Assembly: GCA_964537205.1 (NCBI GenBank)
Contig: CAZHZH010000024.1
Location: 1-32,479, forward strand
DNA length: 32,479 nucleotides
From: Colivivens sp964537205
GTDB taxonomy: Bacteria; Bacteroidota; Bacteroidia; Bacteroidales; Bacteroidaceae
Reading direction: 5' to 3'
Under the pieces are notes generated by a model. That model was not told the DNA's origin. It did not search any database and worked only from the letters and a program-made list of their open reading frames with translations. This document shows positions 16,459 through 24,970 of the stretch, piece by piece. Position numbers and translations under genes: made by a program. Position 1 is the first letter of the stretch. Every line of letters starts with the position of its first letter.

Positions 16459-18306
16459 ATGGCAGATAAAGAAAAACTCTTTTCGGAGTTCCAAGCCCCT
16501 ACCACCCAGGAATGGCTCGACAAAATCCAGGTGGACTTGAAAGGCGCGGACTTCAACAAGAGGCTGGTTTGGAGAACCAACGAAGGCTTCAACGTACAGC
16601 CTTTCTACCGCAGGGAAGACCTCAAAGACCTCAAGGCGGTCGACTCTCTTCCCGGAGAATTCCCTTACATCAGGGGGAACAAGAAGGACAACAACCTGTG
16701 GTTTGTCCGTCAGAACATTGACGCGTCCGACCTCAAGCAAGCCCACGACAAGGCGCTCGACATCCTCATGAAGGGCATCGACTCGCTCGGGTTCAGCATT
16801 CCTTCCGACCTGGTTACAAAGGAGAACATCGAGGCGCTGCTCGACGGCATCGAGCCACAATACGTGGAACTCAACTTCAAGACCTGTCCTAAGAAAGTCG
16901 TGGAACTCGCCGGCATCCTTGTCGACATCTACAAGTCGAAGGGGGCGGACCTCGGCAAGTGCGCGGGTTCCATCGAATTCGACCCGATTGCTAAAATCCT
17001 GAAGGCGGGCAAGCCTTGCGGCGACAAAATAGCCATCGCGGGCAAGCTGATCGAAGCCCTCGCCGAACTCCCTAACTACCGGTGCGTAACCGTCGACTCC
17101 CTCCTGCTGAACAACGCGGGCGCTTACATCTACCAAGAACTCGGCTACGCTCTCGCATGGGGCAACGAGTACCTCCAGCAGCTCACAGACGCGGGAGTTC
17201 CCGCCGACGAAGCCGCCAGACGAATAAAGTTCAACATGGGCATCAGCGTGAACTACTTCATGGAGATAGCCAAATTCCGCGCCGCACGCCTGCTCTGGTC
17301 GCAAATCGTCTCCCAATACACGGACAACGAGGAAGTCGCGAAGATGCACGTCTGCGCCACCACGTCGACCTACAACCAGACCGTGTTCGACAGCTACGTG
17401 AACCTTCTCCGCAGCCAGACGGAGACCATGTCGGCAGCCCTGTCAAACGTGGAGTCAATCATCGTCACCCCGTTCGACCAGACATACGAGAAGCCGACCG
17501 ACTTCTCGGAGCGTATAGCCCGCAACCAGCAACTGCTGCTCAAGGAAGAGGCCCACTTCGACAAGATCGTCGACGTGGCCGGCGGCTCATACTACGTTGA
17601 GCACCTCACCGACGCGATAGCCGAACAGGCGTGGAAACTGTTCCTCAGCGTTGAGGCGGAAGGAGGATTCCTCCAGGAGGCCAACGAGGGGAAAATACAG
17701 GACGCCATCAACGAGACGAACAAGGCTCGTCATGCAAATGCCGCTAAACGCAAGGAATTCATGCTCGGCACCAACCAGTTCCCTAACTTCAATGAGAAGA
17801 GTGAGGGCAAGCGACCAATCGCTCCATGCACATGCAAATGCGGTGAGGGCACAACCTCAATCAGCAAGCTCAGTTGCGAGCGACTCGCAAGCGAGTTTGA
17901 GCAACTACGGCTTCAGACAGAAGGGGCAAAGAAACAACCCGTCGCATTCATGCTCACCATCGGCAACCTTGCGATGCGCCAGGCAAGGGCGCAGTTCTCA
18001 TGCAACTTCCTCGCCGCCGCAGGCTACAAGGTGATCGACAACCTCGGATTCTCAACAGTTGAAGAAGGTGTAGAGGCTGCCATGAAAGCAGATGCCGATA
18101 TTGTGGTACTCTGCTCAAGCGATGACGAATACGCTGAATACGCCGTCCCCGCCTTCAAAGCACTCAACGGACGGGCCATCTACATCGTGGCCGGCGCACC
18201 GGCTTGTATGGACGACCTCAAGGCCGCCGGCATAGAGAACTTCATCCACGTGCGCAGCAACCAACTTGAAACTCTTCGTGAATTTAACGCTAAACTGGGA
18301 ATCTGA
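16459..18306 (+). CDS. mutA: Methylmalonyl-CoA mutase small (beta) subunit
   Basis: Small subunit of adenosylcobalamin-dependent methylmalonyl-CoA mutase, 615 residues, the usual length. It pairs with the catalytic MutB in a cytoplasmic heterodimer that interconverts succinyl-CoA and methylmalonyl-CoA, a step of propionate formation in Bacteroidales. The N-terminal TIM-barrel half is recognisable (TTQEWLDKIQVDLKGADF, FNMGISVNYFMEIAKFRAARLLW, VAGGSYYVEHLTDAIAEQAW). The C-terminal half keeps the flavodoxin-like B12-binding fold. Where MutB has the cobalt-ligand motif DxHxxG, MutA reads IGNLAMRQARAQF, as expected for the non-catalytic subunit. The ATG at 16459 follows an A/T-rich leader without a Shine-Dalgarno site, as is usual in this phylum. 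MutB starts 2 bp after its stop codon. Confidence 0.96.
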   Translation: MADKEKLFSEFQAPTTQEWLDKIQVDLKGADFNKRLVWRTNEGFNVQPFYRREDLKDLKAVDSLPGEFPYIRGNKKDNNLWFVRQNIDASDLKQAHDKALDILMKGIDSLGFSIPSDLVTKENIEALLDGIEPQYVELNFKTCPKKVVELAGILVDIYKSKGADLGKCAGSIEFDPIAKILKAGKPCGDKIAIAGKLIEALAELPNYRCVTVDSLLLNNAGAYIYQELGYALAWGNEYLQQLTDAGVPADEAARRIKFNMGISVNYFMEIAKFRAARLLWSQIVSQYTDNEEVAKMHVCATTSTYNQTVFDSYVNLLRSQTETMSAALSNVESIIVTPFDQTYEKPTDFSERIARNQQLLLKEEAHFDKIVDVAGGSYYVEHLTDAIAEQAWKLFLSVEAEGGFLQEANEGKIQDAINETNKARHANAAKRKEFMLGTNQFPNFNEKSEGKRPIAPCTCKCGEGTTSISKLSCERLASEFEQLRLQTEGAKKQPVAFMLTIGNLAMRQARAQFSCNFLAAAGYKVIDNLGFSTVEEGVEAAMKADADIVVLCSSDDEYAEYAVPAFKALNGRAIYIVAGAPACMDDLKAAGIENFIHVRSNQLETLREFNAKLGI

Positions 18307-18308
18307 TT

Positions 18309-20471
18309 ATGAGACATAACTTTAACAATATAGACATTTACGCTGGCATCAAGGCAAAGAACGGCCAACAATGGCAAAAAGACAATCACATTGCCGCCAG
18401 CTGGAGAACCCCTGAACAAATAGACATTCAGCCGGTTTACACGAAAGAAGACTTGGAGGGAATGGAGCACCTCGACTTTGCGGCAGGTATTCCGCCATAT
18501 CTCCGTGGTCCTTACTCGATGATGTATCCGTTCCGCCCTTGGACAATACGCCAGTACGCAGGTTTCTCCACCGCGGAGGAGTCAAACGCGTTCTACCGCC
18601 GCAACCTGGCCTCCGGACAGAAAGGACTCTCCGTGGCGTTCGACCTTCCTACGCACCGCGGCTACGACCCCGACAACGAGCGCGTGGTAGGTGATGTGGG
18701 CAAGGCCGGAGTTTCAATCTGCAGCGTCGAGAACATGAAACGCCTGTTCGAAGGCATTCCGCTCAACAAGATGTCAGTCTCCATGACGATGAACGGAGCC
18801 GTGCTGCCAATCCTCGCGTTCTACATAGTCTCCGGACTGGAGCAGGGAGCCAAATTAGAAGAGATGGCCGGCACCATTCAGAACGACATCCTGAAGGAGT
18901 TCATGGTGCGCAACACATACATCTACCCGCCTGCGTTCTCAATGAAAATCATAGCCGACATCTTCGAGTACACATCGCAGAAGATGCCTAAGTTCAACTC
19001 AATATCAATCTCCGGATACCACATGCAGGAAGCAGGAGCCACGGCCGACATCGAACTCGCCTACACGCTCGCCGACGGCATGGAGTATCTGCGCGCCGGT
19101 GTCAACGCCGGCATCGACATCGACGCCTTCGCACCACGCCTGTCGTTCTTCTGGGCAATCGGCATGAACCACTTCATGGAAATCGCCAAGATGCGCGCCG
19201 GCCGTCTGCTGTGGGCAAAGATCGTAAAGAGCTTCGGAGCGAAGAACCCTAAGTCAATGGCCCTGCGCACCCACTCGCAGACATCCGGATGGTCGCTCAC
19301 CGAGCAAGACCCGTTCAACAACGTGGGACGCACATGCATCGAGGCCATGGCGGCAGTGCTCGGTCACACCCAGTCGCTGCACACCAACGCGCTCGACGAG
19401 GCGATAGCCCTCCCAACCGACTTCTCGGCCCGCATCGCGCGCAACACGCAGATATACATTCAGAACGAAACCCTCGTCTGCAAGCAGATCGACCCATGGG
19501 CGGGCTCCTACTACGTGGAGACCCTCACCAACGAGCTCATCCACAAGGCCTGGGAGCACATACAGGAAATCGAGAAGCTGGGCGGCATGGCAAAGGCCAT
19601 CGAGACCGGTCTGCCTAAGATGCGTATCGAGGAGGCCGCGGCCCGCACGCAGGCGCGCATCGACTCGGGCACACAGACCATCGTGGGCATCAACAAGTAC
19701 CGCCTCGACCACGAGGACCCTATCGACATCCTCGAAATCGACAACACCGCGGTGCGCAAACAACAGGAGGAGTCGCTTGCCAAACTCCGCGCCAACCGCG
19801 ACGAGGCGGCATGCAAGCAAGCCCTCGCCGACATCACGGCGTGTGTTCAGGAATTCAAGGACGGCAAGAAGAGCGCGCACAACCTTCTCGACCTCGCCGT
19901 AAAGGCTGCGGCCCTCCGCTGCACCCTCGGCGAGATATCCGACGCGTGCGAGGCCGTCGTGGGACGTTACAAAGCAATCATAAGGACAATCAGCAACGTG
20001 TATAGTTCAGAAAGCAAGTCAAGCGACATGTTCAAGGAAGCATGCAAGCTTACAGAAGAATTCGCGCAGAAGAACGGACGCCGCCCTCGTATCATGATAG
20101 CCAAGATGGGACAGGACGGACACGACCGCGGCGCGAAAGTGGTGGCCACAGGGTATGCGGACTGCGGATTCGACGTCGACATGGGACCTCTGTTCCAGAC
20201 TCCCGCCGAATCGGCGCGCCAGGCGGTGGAGAACGACGTCGACGTACTCGGCGTCAGCTCGCTCGCGGCCGGCCACAAGACCCTGATACCACAAGTAATC
20301 GAGGAACTTAAGAAACTCGGCCGCGAGGACATCCTCATCACCGCGGGCGGAGTCATACCGGCGCAAGACTACGACTTCCTCTACAAGGCGGGCGTCGCAG
20401 CCATCTTCGGACCGGGAACCCCCGTCAGCAAGTCGGCCGTCGAAGTCATGAAGATTTTAAACCAAGACTAA
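18309..20471 (+). CDS. mutB: Methylmalonyl-CoA mutase large (alpha) catalytic subunit
   Basis: Catalytic subunit of methylmalonyl-CoA mutase, 720 residues (typical 710-730). The substrate-binding TIM barrel contains PYLRGPYSMMYPFRPWTIRQYAGF, SVAFDLPTHRGYD, SISGYHMQEAGA and RTHSQTSGWSLTEQDPFNN. The C-terminal cobalamin domain has the lower-ligand motif GQDGHDRGAKV (Asp603, His605, Gly608) and SSLAAGHKTLIPQV, ending with ITAGGVIPAQDYDFL. All key motifs are intact, so the enzyme should be active when B12 is available. It is co-transcribed with mutA (2-bp gap) and closed by a strong terminator. No epimerase or MeaB chaperone gene lies next to it in this window. Confidence 0.97.
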   Translation: MRHNFNNIDIYAGIKAKNGQQWQKDNHIAASWRTPEQIDIQPVYTKEDLEGMEHLDFAAGIPPYLRGPYSMMYPFRPWTIRQYAGFSTAEESNAFYRRNLASGQKGLSVAFDLPTHRGYDPDNERVVGDVGKAGVSICSVENMKRLFEGIPLNKMSVSMTMNGAVLPILAFYIVSGLEQGAKLEEMAGTIQNDILKEFMVRNTYIYPPAFSMKIIADIFEYTSQKMPKFNSISISGYHMQEAGATADIELAYTLADGMEYLRAGVNAGIDIDAFAPRLSFFWAIGMNHFMEIAKMRAGRLLWAKIVKSFGAKNPKSMALRTHSQTSGWSLTEQDPFNNVGRTCIEAMAAVLGHTQSLHTNALDEAIALPTDFSARIARNTQIYIQNETLVCKQIDPWAGSYYVETLTNELIHKAWEHIQEIEKLGGMAKAIETGLPKMRIEEAAARTQARIDSGTQTIVGINKYRLDHEDPIDILEIDNTAVRKQQEESLAKLRANRDEAACKQALADITACVQEFKDGKKSAHNLLDLAVKAAALRCTLGEISDACEAVVGRYKAIIRTISNVYSSESKSSDMFKEACKLTEEFAQKNGRRPRIMIAKMGQDGHDRGAKVVATGYADCGFDVDMGPLFQTPAESARQAVENDVDVLGVSSLAAGHKTLIPQVIEELKKLGREDILITAGGVIPAQDYDFLYKAGVAAIFGPGTPVSKSAVEVMKILNQD

Positions 20472-20485
20472 TATCTTACACCGCG

Positions 20486-20526
20486 GGGAAGGAGCGAAGT
20501 TCTCACTCCTTCCCTTTTCTTTTTAT
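20486..20526 (+). terminator. Intrinsic terminator of mutA-mutB
   Basis: A 9-bp perfect stem, gggaaggag (20486-20494) with ctccttccc (20506-20514), followed by a T-rich tract (ttttctttttat), 14 bp after the mutB stop codon. Confidence 0.9.
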
Positions 20527-20568
20527 ACAGAAGGCAAAAACACAGAGAGGATAAAGCAAAAAGACAAT

Positions 20569-21504
20569 ATGAACGGCAACACTCGGGGCGGACACGCAAA
20601 AGCGTCCGGCGACAAACTAAAGGGACACCTGGCGGCGGCCGCCTGCTACACGATCTTCGGGCTGAACATCGTCATGAACAAAGACGTGGCCAACTCGTCG
20701 GCCGTGTCGCCCTACGCACTGTTCATGCTGAGGGCCCTCGGGGCCACCATCCTGTTCTGGGGCGTATCGCTTTTCACCCCCGGGGAGAAAGTGGCGAAGA
20801 AAGACATGCTCAAGATCGTCGTCGCGTCGTTCGTAGGCCTGTTCGTGCCGCAGATGACCTTCCTCCTCGCCATCACCATGACCACCTCCATCGACACGTC
20901 GATCCTCGGGTCGTTCACACCCATCATGACCATGTTCGTCGCCGCCGTCGCGCTGAAAGAGCCCGTCACGCTGAAGAAGGCGGGAGGAGTGGCGCTGAGC
21001 TTCGCCGGAGTCCTGCTTCTGATACTCAACTCCGCACACGGCGCCGGAGGAGCGGAGACCACGTCGCCCCGCGGAATAGTGCTCATGATGCTCAACGGAC
21101 TGAGCTTCGCCGTGTATCTCGGCACCTTCCGTCCGCTGATATCCCGCTACAGCGTCGTCACGTTCATGAAATGGATGTTCCTGTATTCCACGCTCATCTG
21201 CGCGCCGTTCTGCCTGACCGACACGCTAAGCGCGGACTACGGCCGCCTGGCCGGCGCGCCCGCGTGGGAAGTGGCCTACATAGTGTTCTTCGCCACGTTC
21301 GTGGCGTACTTCCTCATACCGGTCGGACAGAAGCACCTCCGTCCCACCATCGTCAGCCTCTACTCCTACCTGCAGCCCGTCATAGCCGTCGTCATCAGCA
21401 TCTGCTCGGGCATGGACCGACTGACATGGGAGAAGGCGGCCTCGACCGCCTGCGTGTTCGCCGGCGTGTGGATAGTCAGCACCAGCAAGGCGAGGAAGGG
21501 ATAA
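20569..21504 (+). CDS. DMT-superfamily (EamA) transporter
   Basis: Inner membrane protein of 311 residues with about ten predicted membrane helices arranged as two EamA repeats (about 17-140 and 165-305). Each repeat ends with the usual small-residue helices (for example GGVALSFAGVLLLIL and ASTACVFAGVWIVS). The first repeat contains FMLRALGATILFWGVS, and the second RPTIVSLYSYLQPVIAVV, a family hallmark. Members move amino acids, nucleotide sugars or other metabolites; the substrate cannot be told. It stands alone between the mut terminator and the convergent restriction-modification genes. No clear promoter of the TAnnTTTGC type was found directly upstream. Confidence 0.88.
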   Translation: MNGNTRGGHAKASGDKLKGHLAAAACYTIFGLNIVMNKDVANSSAVSPYALFMLRALGATILFWGVSLFTPGEKVAKKDMLKIVVASFVGLFVPQMTFLLAITMTTSIDTSILGSFTPIMTMFVAAVALKEPVTLKKAGGVALSFAGVLLLILNSAHGAGGAETTSPRGIVLMMLNGLSFAVYLGTFRPLISRYSVVTFMKWMFLYSTLICAPFCLTDTLSADYGRLAGAPAWEVAYIVFFATFVAYFLIPVGQKHLRPTIVSLYSYLQPVIAVVISICSGMDRLTWEKAASTACVFAGVWIVSTSKARKG

Positions 21505-21550
21505 GGCGGCAACTTGTCAAAAAAGCACACAAGATGGAATAAAGTCATTA

Positions 21551-22285
21551 CTATCTGATAATGTCCACCCACCCGCTGTCGAAGTTGATAGTTTTGAGAA
21601 CGTCCTCCTTGCTCAGCATCGGCGGTTGCTTGATTGTGAACTTTACTGCGCCAGCAGGCACCTTTGAGTGTATCGTAAATTGCGAGCCATGAGGCTGCCA
21701 TGTAAAACACGTCTCACCTGTTTCGAGACTTTTGCCTATGAGGTTGCCATTCGGATTGACTTCCCATTTAAACTCATTTGTAGCATAGCGGTGGCACTCC
21801 TCCTCATAGATACAATATGTCAGGAGATCGTTTGACCGTATAAGTACGGACGTGCGCAGAGGCGTGTAATAATCCTGCGCTATGTTGACTCTCTCATTCC
21901 ATATTCCGAGTACCGCAGTGCCAGTCCTTTGTATGTCGGCGTGAGGATCAGTGATTCCATAAGAGTAGTCGGGCGAGCATCTGCCGCTAATCAGCCTTAC
22001 AGTTTTCGCGCTCAACGGGTTGCTGTTTTTTACGGTTTTCATTGACCACGCCATTTTTCCAAATACGACATCTGCGATGCCAACGGGTGAGTCAAGATGC
22101 CTGCCGCCGACGGAATCGGCGAACGCGTCGCCCCAATCAGTCCCCGATATGTCCTTCCTACCGACATACAGCAGGTGGACCATATATCCGCCGATTCTGA
22201 CGAGCAATTCGTCGGGCAGTTGGTTTATAGGGTAAGGCTCATTGGTTTGCAACCTTTTGCCGTCTCTCAGTTTTGGATGTTTCAT
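21551..22285 (-). CDS. Probable type II restriction endonuclease
   Basis: Protein of 244 residues whose start lies inside the 3' end of the cytosine methyltransferase gene (47-bp overlap), the usual layout of a type II restriction-modification pair. I do not recognise the exact family. A segment with DSPVGIADVVFGKMAWSMKTVK spacing (Asp65, Asp72, Lys83) fits a PD-(D/E)xK-type nuclease core in which the acidic residue before x-Lys is replaced by Ser. The C-terminal third is beta-rich and ends in GWVDII. No signal peptide or membrane segment is seen. It would cut unmethylated DNA at the site protected by the neighbour. The function rests mainly on context; an unrelated accessory protein remains possible. 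Confidence 0.6.
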   Translation of the reverse strand: MKHPKLRDGKRLQTNEPYPINQLPDELLVRIGGYMVHLLYVGRKDISGTDWGDAFADSVGGRHLDSPVGIADVVFGKMAWSMKTVKNSNPLSAKTVRLISGRCSPDYSYGITDPHADIQRTGTAVLGIWNERVNIAQDYYTPLRTSVLIRSNDLLTYCIYEEECHRYATNEFKWEVNPNGNLIGKSLETGETCFTWQPHGSQFTIHSKVPAGAVKFTIKQPPMLSKEDVLKTINFDSGWVDIIR

Positions 22286-23453
22286 TCGTATGCTTGTTGA
22301 TGATTTCCACTATTTTACTTGCCACCATCCTTATCATCGGTATTGCGACAGAGTTGCCCGTCTGCCGGCGGATGTCCTGGTGCGAAACCACAATGCGGAA
22401 TTTCTCAGGGAAACCCTGCAGCCGCAACAGTTCTCTTGAAGACGGCCGGCGTACACCGTTGACAAGCAGATAATTGTAGGACGCGCCTGTGCGGAGTGCG
22501 CAAGAGTAATCGAGTACGGATATGTTTCCCGATTTGTTCTCGTGCCATATAGACGGATAGAAAATCCGTTTTCCCCGAGTGCGCTCCTTCCTTTTGTTAA
22601 TGATATATTCGGATGCGAAAAGCCCTCTGTCCACTTTGTCGTCTTCTTCGAGTATGTCCGCGAGACTGTATGGCCTTGGAGTGAAATCGAAGTTGAACGA
22701 CTCATAGTCGTCCTTGTCGAGGAAGCCTGCAATAATGACTCTTTCACGTTTTTGAGGCAGCCCGAAATCCAAGGCGTTGAGTACCCGCCATTTGACGTAG
22801 TAGCCCAGTTGCCGGAGCCTTTCAAGTATTACGCCGAAAGTCCGCCCCTTGTCATGGCTTACGAGCTGTTTTACGTTTTCGAGCATTATATACGGCGTGC
22901 GGTGGTATCTCAGAATTCGCTCTATCTCGAAGAACATGGTGCCCCGCGTGTCAGCGAACCCCAGTTGTTTCCCAATGATTGAGAACGCCTGGCAGGGGAA
23001 TCCGGCAAGCAGCAGGTCGTGTTCGGGGATTGCCTCAGCCGGTATTTTCGTTATGTCGCCATACGGCACCACTCCGAAATTGGCAAGGTAAGTCTCCCGC
23101 GCCTTCTCATCCCACTCCGACGAGAACACGCAATCGCCTCCAAGCTCGTCGAACGGGATGCGTATTCCGCCTATGCCGGCGAACAGGTCTATAAAACTGA
23201 ATTTGGGAGACGACGGAGCACGGAACGGCACCTTTGAGTAGTCAAGGAACAAATCGGGCTGCAAAACCGCCTCGCTTGCCAGGTCTGCGTCTTCCCCCGC
23301 AGTCCGTCGCAACCTGGCGGCCGCAAGAACCTCCTCAAGCCTCGCCATTACGTCGCCCGACCTGTACGCGGCGGGAATCCGGCTTACATCCGGATTGTGA
23401 TGAAGCCAATGCGTGAGTTGTGGTATACAGTCTCTGTCTGCCTTTAAGTCCAT
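22239..23453 (-). CDS. DNA (cytosine-5-)-methyltransferase
   Basis: C5 cytosine methyltransferase of 404 residues. After an N-terminal extension of about 85 mostly helical residues, the ordered motifs are all present: motif I FIDLFAGIGG (87-96), motif IV GFPCQAFS with catalytic Cys154, motif VI ENVK (192-195), motif VIII QKRERV, motif IX RELLRLQGFP and motif X QTGNSVAIP. The target-recognition region lies between VIII and IX, around FASEYIINKRKERTRGKR. It does not resemble the Dcm/EcoRII recognition domain as far as I can recall, so the recognition sequence is unknown. The gene precedes and overlaps the putative nuclease gene, so the pair is expressed together with methyltransferase first. 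Confidence 0.95.
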   Translation of the reverse strand: MDLKADRDCIPQLTHWLHHNPDVSRIPAAYRSGDVMARLEEVLAAARLRRTAGEDADLASEAVLQPDLFLDYSKVPFRAPSSPKFSFIDLFAGIGGIRIPFDELGGDCVFSSEWDEKARETYLANFGVVPYGDITKIPAEAIPEHDLLLAGFPCQAFSIIGKQLGFADTRGTMFFEIERILRYHRTPYIMLENVKQLVSHDKGRTFGVILERLRQLGYYVKWRVLNALDFGLPQKRERVIIAGFLDKDDYESFNFDFTPRPYSLADILEEDDKVDRGLFASEYIINKRKERTRGKRIFYPSIWHENKSGNISVLDYSCALRTGASYNYLLVNGVRRPSSRELLRLQGFPEKFRIVVSHQDIRRQTGNSVAIPMIRMVASKIVEIINKHTNETSKTERRQKVANQ

Positions 23454-23489
23454 TCCGTTATCGATATTTTGAATTGCCGTTATTACGGC

Positions 23490-23498
23490 GCAAAGATA
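23490..23498 (-). promoter_or_regulatory. -7 element of the methyltransferase promoter
   Basis: On the minus strand this reads TATCTTTGC, an exact TAnnTTTGC element 36 bp upstream of the methyltransferase ATG (23453). The spacer upstream is an almost pure T run on this strand, with no clear TTTG -33 element. Confidence 0.5.
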
Positions 23499-23621
23499 AT
23501 AAAAAAAATCATGACCCGCGTGTTTTCACGCCGTTTTTGTTCAGCCGGCAATCGGAGCGCGTCCACGCGCAGCGGGAAACAGCGGGGGACGGCCGGCGGG
23601 CCGCCGACCAGGAGACGGAAA

Positions 23622-23648
23622 GGGGACGCACGCATGACGTACGTCCCC
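23622..23648 (-). terminator. Candidate terminator of the HU-like gene
   Basis: ggggacgcacg (23622-23632) pairs with cgtacgtcccc (23638-23648) over 11 positions. The single mismatch becomes a G-U pair in the minus-strand transcript, which favours minus-strand function. It lies about 20 bp beyond the HU-like stop codon. The following T-tract is short. Confidence 0.5.
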
Positions 23649-23668
23649 TCCTCTCGCCGGTCAGGGAG

Positions 23669-24355
23669 TTACTCTCCCTCCATGCCGCTGCCCGAGCCGC
23701 TGTCGGAGCCTGAGCCGCTGCCAGAATCACTGCCGCTGCCCGAGCCGCCGTCCGATGAAGAACCCGAGTCGCTTCCGCCGTCAGAACCTGTGCCGTCAGA
23801 CCCTGTGCCCGAGCCCGTCCCGCCGTTGCCAGTGTCGGTGTCGGACTCAGAGTCGTCGTCGGTGTCGGTGAAGGTTATGGTCCAGCCGTCCTTCGTCGTC
23901 TGCGACCATCCCGAGGTGGTTGTAGCCGCCTTCTGCGCCGCACCGACCGCCTTCTGTGCCGCACGGGTGGCGACATACTGCAACTCGGCGTCGGCGAGCA
24001 AGTCCTTCAAGTCGTCGCCTGGAGTCCAGCGCACACCCACCTTCGTGATGTTGTCGGTGGTGAACTCCTCCTTGGTGTTGGCGCCCGTTGACGTTATAAC
24101 CGGCTGGAACGCCCCGAGGTCGCCCAGACTGACCTTGTTGCCCCCAAGCAGGAGCTCGCGGAGGCAGTCCACCGCCTGTATCAGCACCGCCGTGATGTCG
24201 GCGCGGCTGTAGACCGACCCGTGGTCGGCGATGTGGCGCGCGAAGCGCTCAAGCGAGTAAATCTCGTCGACTTGCGCCGTGGCATACGCCTTGGTAGGAT
24301 AAGCAGAGGTGTCAGCCCCTTGGTTTGCTTTGAGTGAAATTGAATACCTGATCAT
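23669..24355 (-). CDS. HU-like DNA-binding protein with long acidic Ser/Gly tail
   Basis: Protein of 228 residues from the ATG at 24355; an open stretch upstream reaches 24508 but would include the promoter. The N-terminal about 130 residues match the HU-related family common in Bacteroidales: MIRYSISLKANQG start, YATAQVDEIYSLERFARHIADHGSVYSRADI, then LRELLLGGNKVSLGDLGAFQPVI. An Ala/Lys helix (RAAQKAVGAAQKAA) and a short beta segment (GWTITFTDTDDD) follow. The last about 50 residues are almost only Gly, Ser, Asp and Thr in GSGS/SDSG-type repeats. It should bind DNA without much sequence specificity in the cytoplasm. The promoter carries a perfect palindrome (24501-24519). It is divergent from the LytTR-DUF3987 pair. 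Confidence 0.82.
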   Translation of the reverse strand: MIRYSISLKANQGADTSAYPTKAYATAQVDEIYSLERFARHIADHGSVYSRADITAVLIQAVDCLRELLLGGNKVSLGDLGAFQPVITSTGANTKEEFTTDNITKVGVRWTPGDDLKDLLADAELQYVATRAAQKAVGAAQKAATTTSGWSQTTKDGWTITFTDTDDDSESDTDTGNGGTGSGTGSDGTGSDGGSDSGSSSDGGSGSGSDSGSGSGSDSGSGSGMEGE

Positions 24356-24494
24356 AAATAATTCGTTTATAAGGTGAATAAATAAGTTTACTTGCGCAGG
24401 TCGTAAAGGCTTTTTTCGTTGTTCGTCCCGTGAGGTGCCGGCCGTCATCCCGTGAGGCGTCAGCCCGAATCCGCCTCTTTCCCTTAACGCGATA

Positions 24495-24525
24495 CAAAGG
24501 TACGACATATTATGTCGTAAAGCAA
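24495..24525 (-). promoter_or_regulatory. Promoter of the HU-like gene
   Basis: On the minus strand: TTG (24525-24523), a 20-nt spacer, then TACCTTTG (24502-24495). The arrangement is canonical for Bacteroidota. The predicted transcript has a leader of about 130 nt before the ATG at 24355. The spacer is almost wholly occupied by the palindrome at 24501-24519. Confidence 0.7.
24501..24519. promoter_or_regulatory. 19-bp perfect palindrome, candidate operator
   Basis: tacgacata, one central t, then tatgtcgta: two perfectly complementary 9-bp arms. It lies between the -33 and -7 elements of the HU-like promoter and overlaps the first bases of the -7 element, the classical place for a repressor site. 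Confidence 0.6.
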
Positions 24526-24644
24526 GTTTTTGGAATGAATTACCTTATTTAGGGAATAGAATTGAGTTGCGATAAGAAATAGGTTAAATTCTTTGTTTGC
24601 CAATTTAATATCCCTGCGCAGACAGCGTGACACAAGGTTACAGG

Positions 24645-24668
24645 ATATGACAATATGACAATATGACA
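24645..24668 (+). repeat. Tandem array A: three exact copies of ATATGACA
   Basis: Three adjacent identical 8-bp units (24645, 24653, 24661). The reverse complement of the array edge, including the following aag, recurs as a 17-bp inverted match at 24852-24868. Confidence 0.8.
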
Positions 24669-24854
24669 AAGTGTATGTTTGCGCAAGTGATGGGTTGACA
24701 CAGCCCTTCACACTGCTCTCATAATGTATGAGGTCATAAGTTTATAACTTTGCTACCAACTTATTTGTTTGATTGCAAATTCATTACCAACGAATAATTT
24801 TTTCATTGACTTTCGTTCGCAAGTCTCGCATTATCCGAACCTCAGTATTCCCTT

Positions 24855-24878
24855 TGTCATATTGTCATGTTGTCAGAT
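24855..24878 (-). repeat. Tandem array B: three copies of TGTCATAT-type unit, opposite orientation
   Basis: tgtcatat (24855), tgtcatgt (24863) and tgtcagat (24871) are in perfect 8-bp phase. The first is the exact complement of the array A unit. Arrays A and B face each other across 186 bp. Confidence 0.75.
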
Positions 24879-24970
24879 CTGTGTACTTCCAAAAATCATA
24901 CGACATGCATCACTTTTTGATTGAATCAAAAAAAATTCTACATTTAACAGTAAAAAAATTTGCAAAGTTC

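Larger units (their letters stand above)
24526..24970. other. Gene-free regulatory interval between the HU-like and LytTR genes
   Basis: No convincing gene. The interval holds two opposed arrays of 8-bp units (24645-24668 and 24855-24878) and an isolated TAACTTTGC -7-like element at 24745-24753 with no TTTG at the right distance. A very A/T-rich tract covers about 24895-24990. An open frame at 24773-24982 has no family resemblance and is not called. Confidence 0.55.

Noticed and set aside
24745..24753. Promoter for a transcript inside the HU-LytTR interval
   Set aside because: TAACTTTGC matches the -7 element, but no TTTG lies 19-21 bp upstream and no gene follows before the stronger promoter at 24971.
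24645..24878. CRISPR array
   Set aside because: Units are only 8 bp and directly adjacent with no unique spacers; no cas genes nearby.
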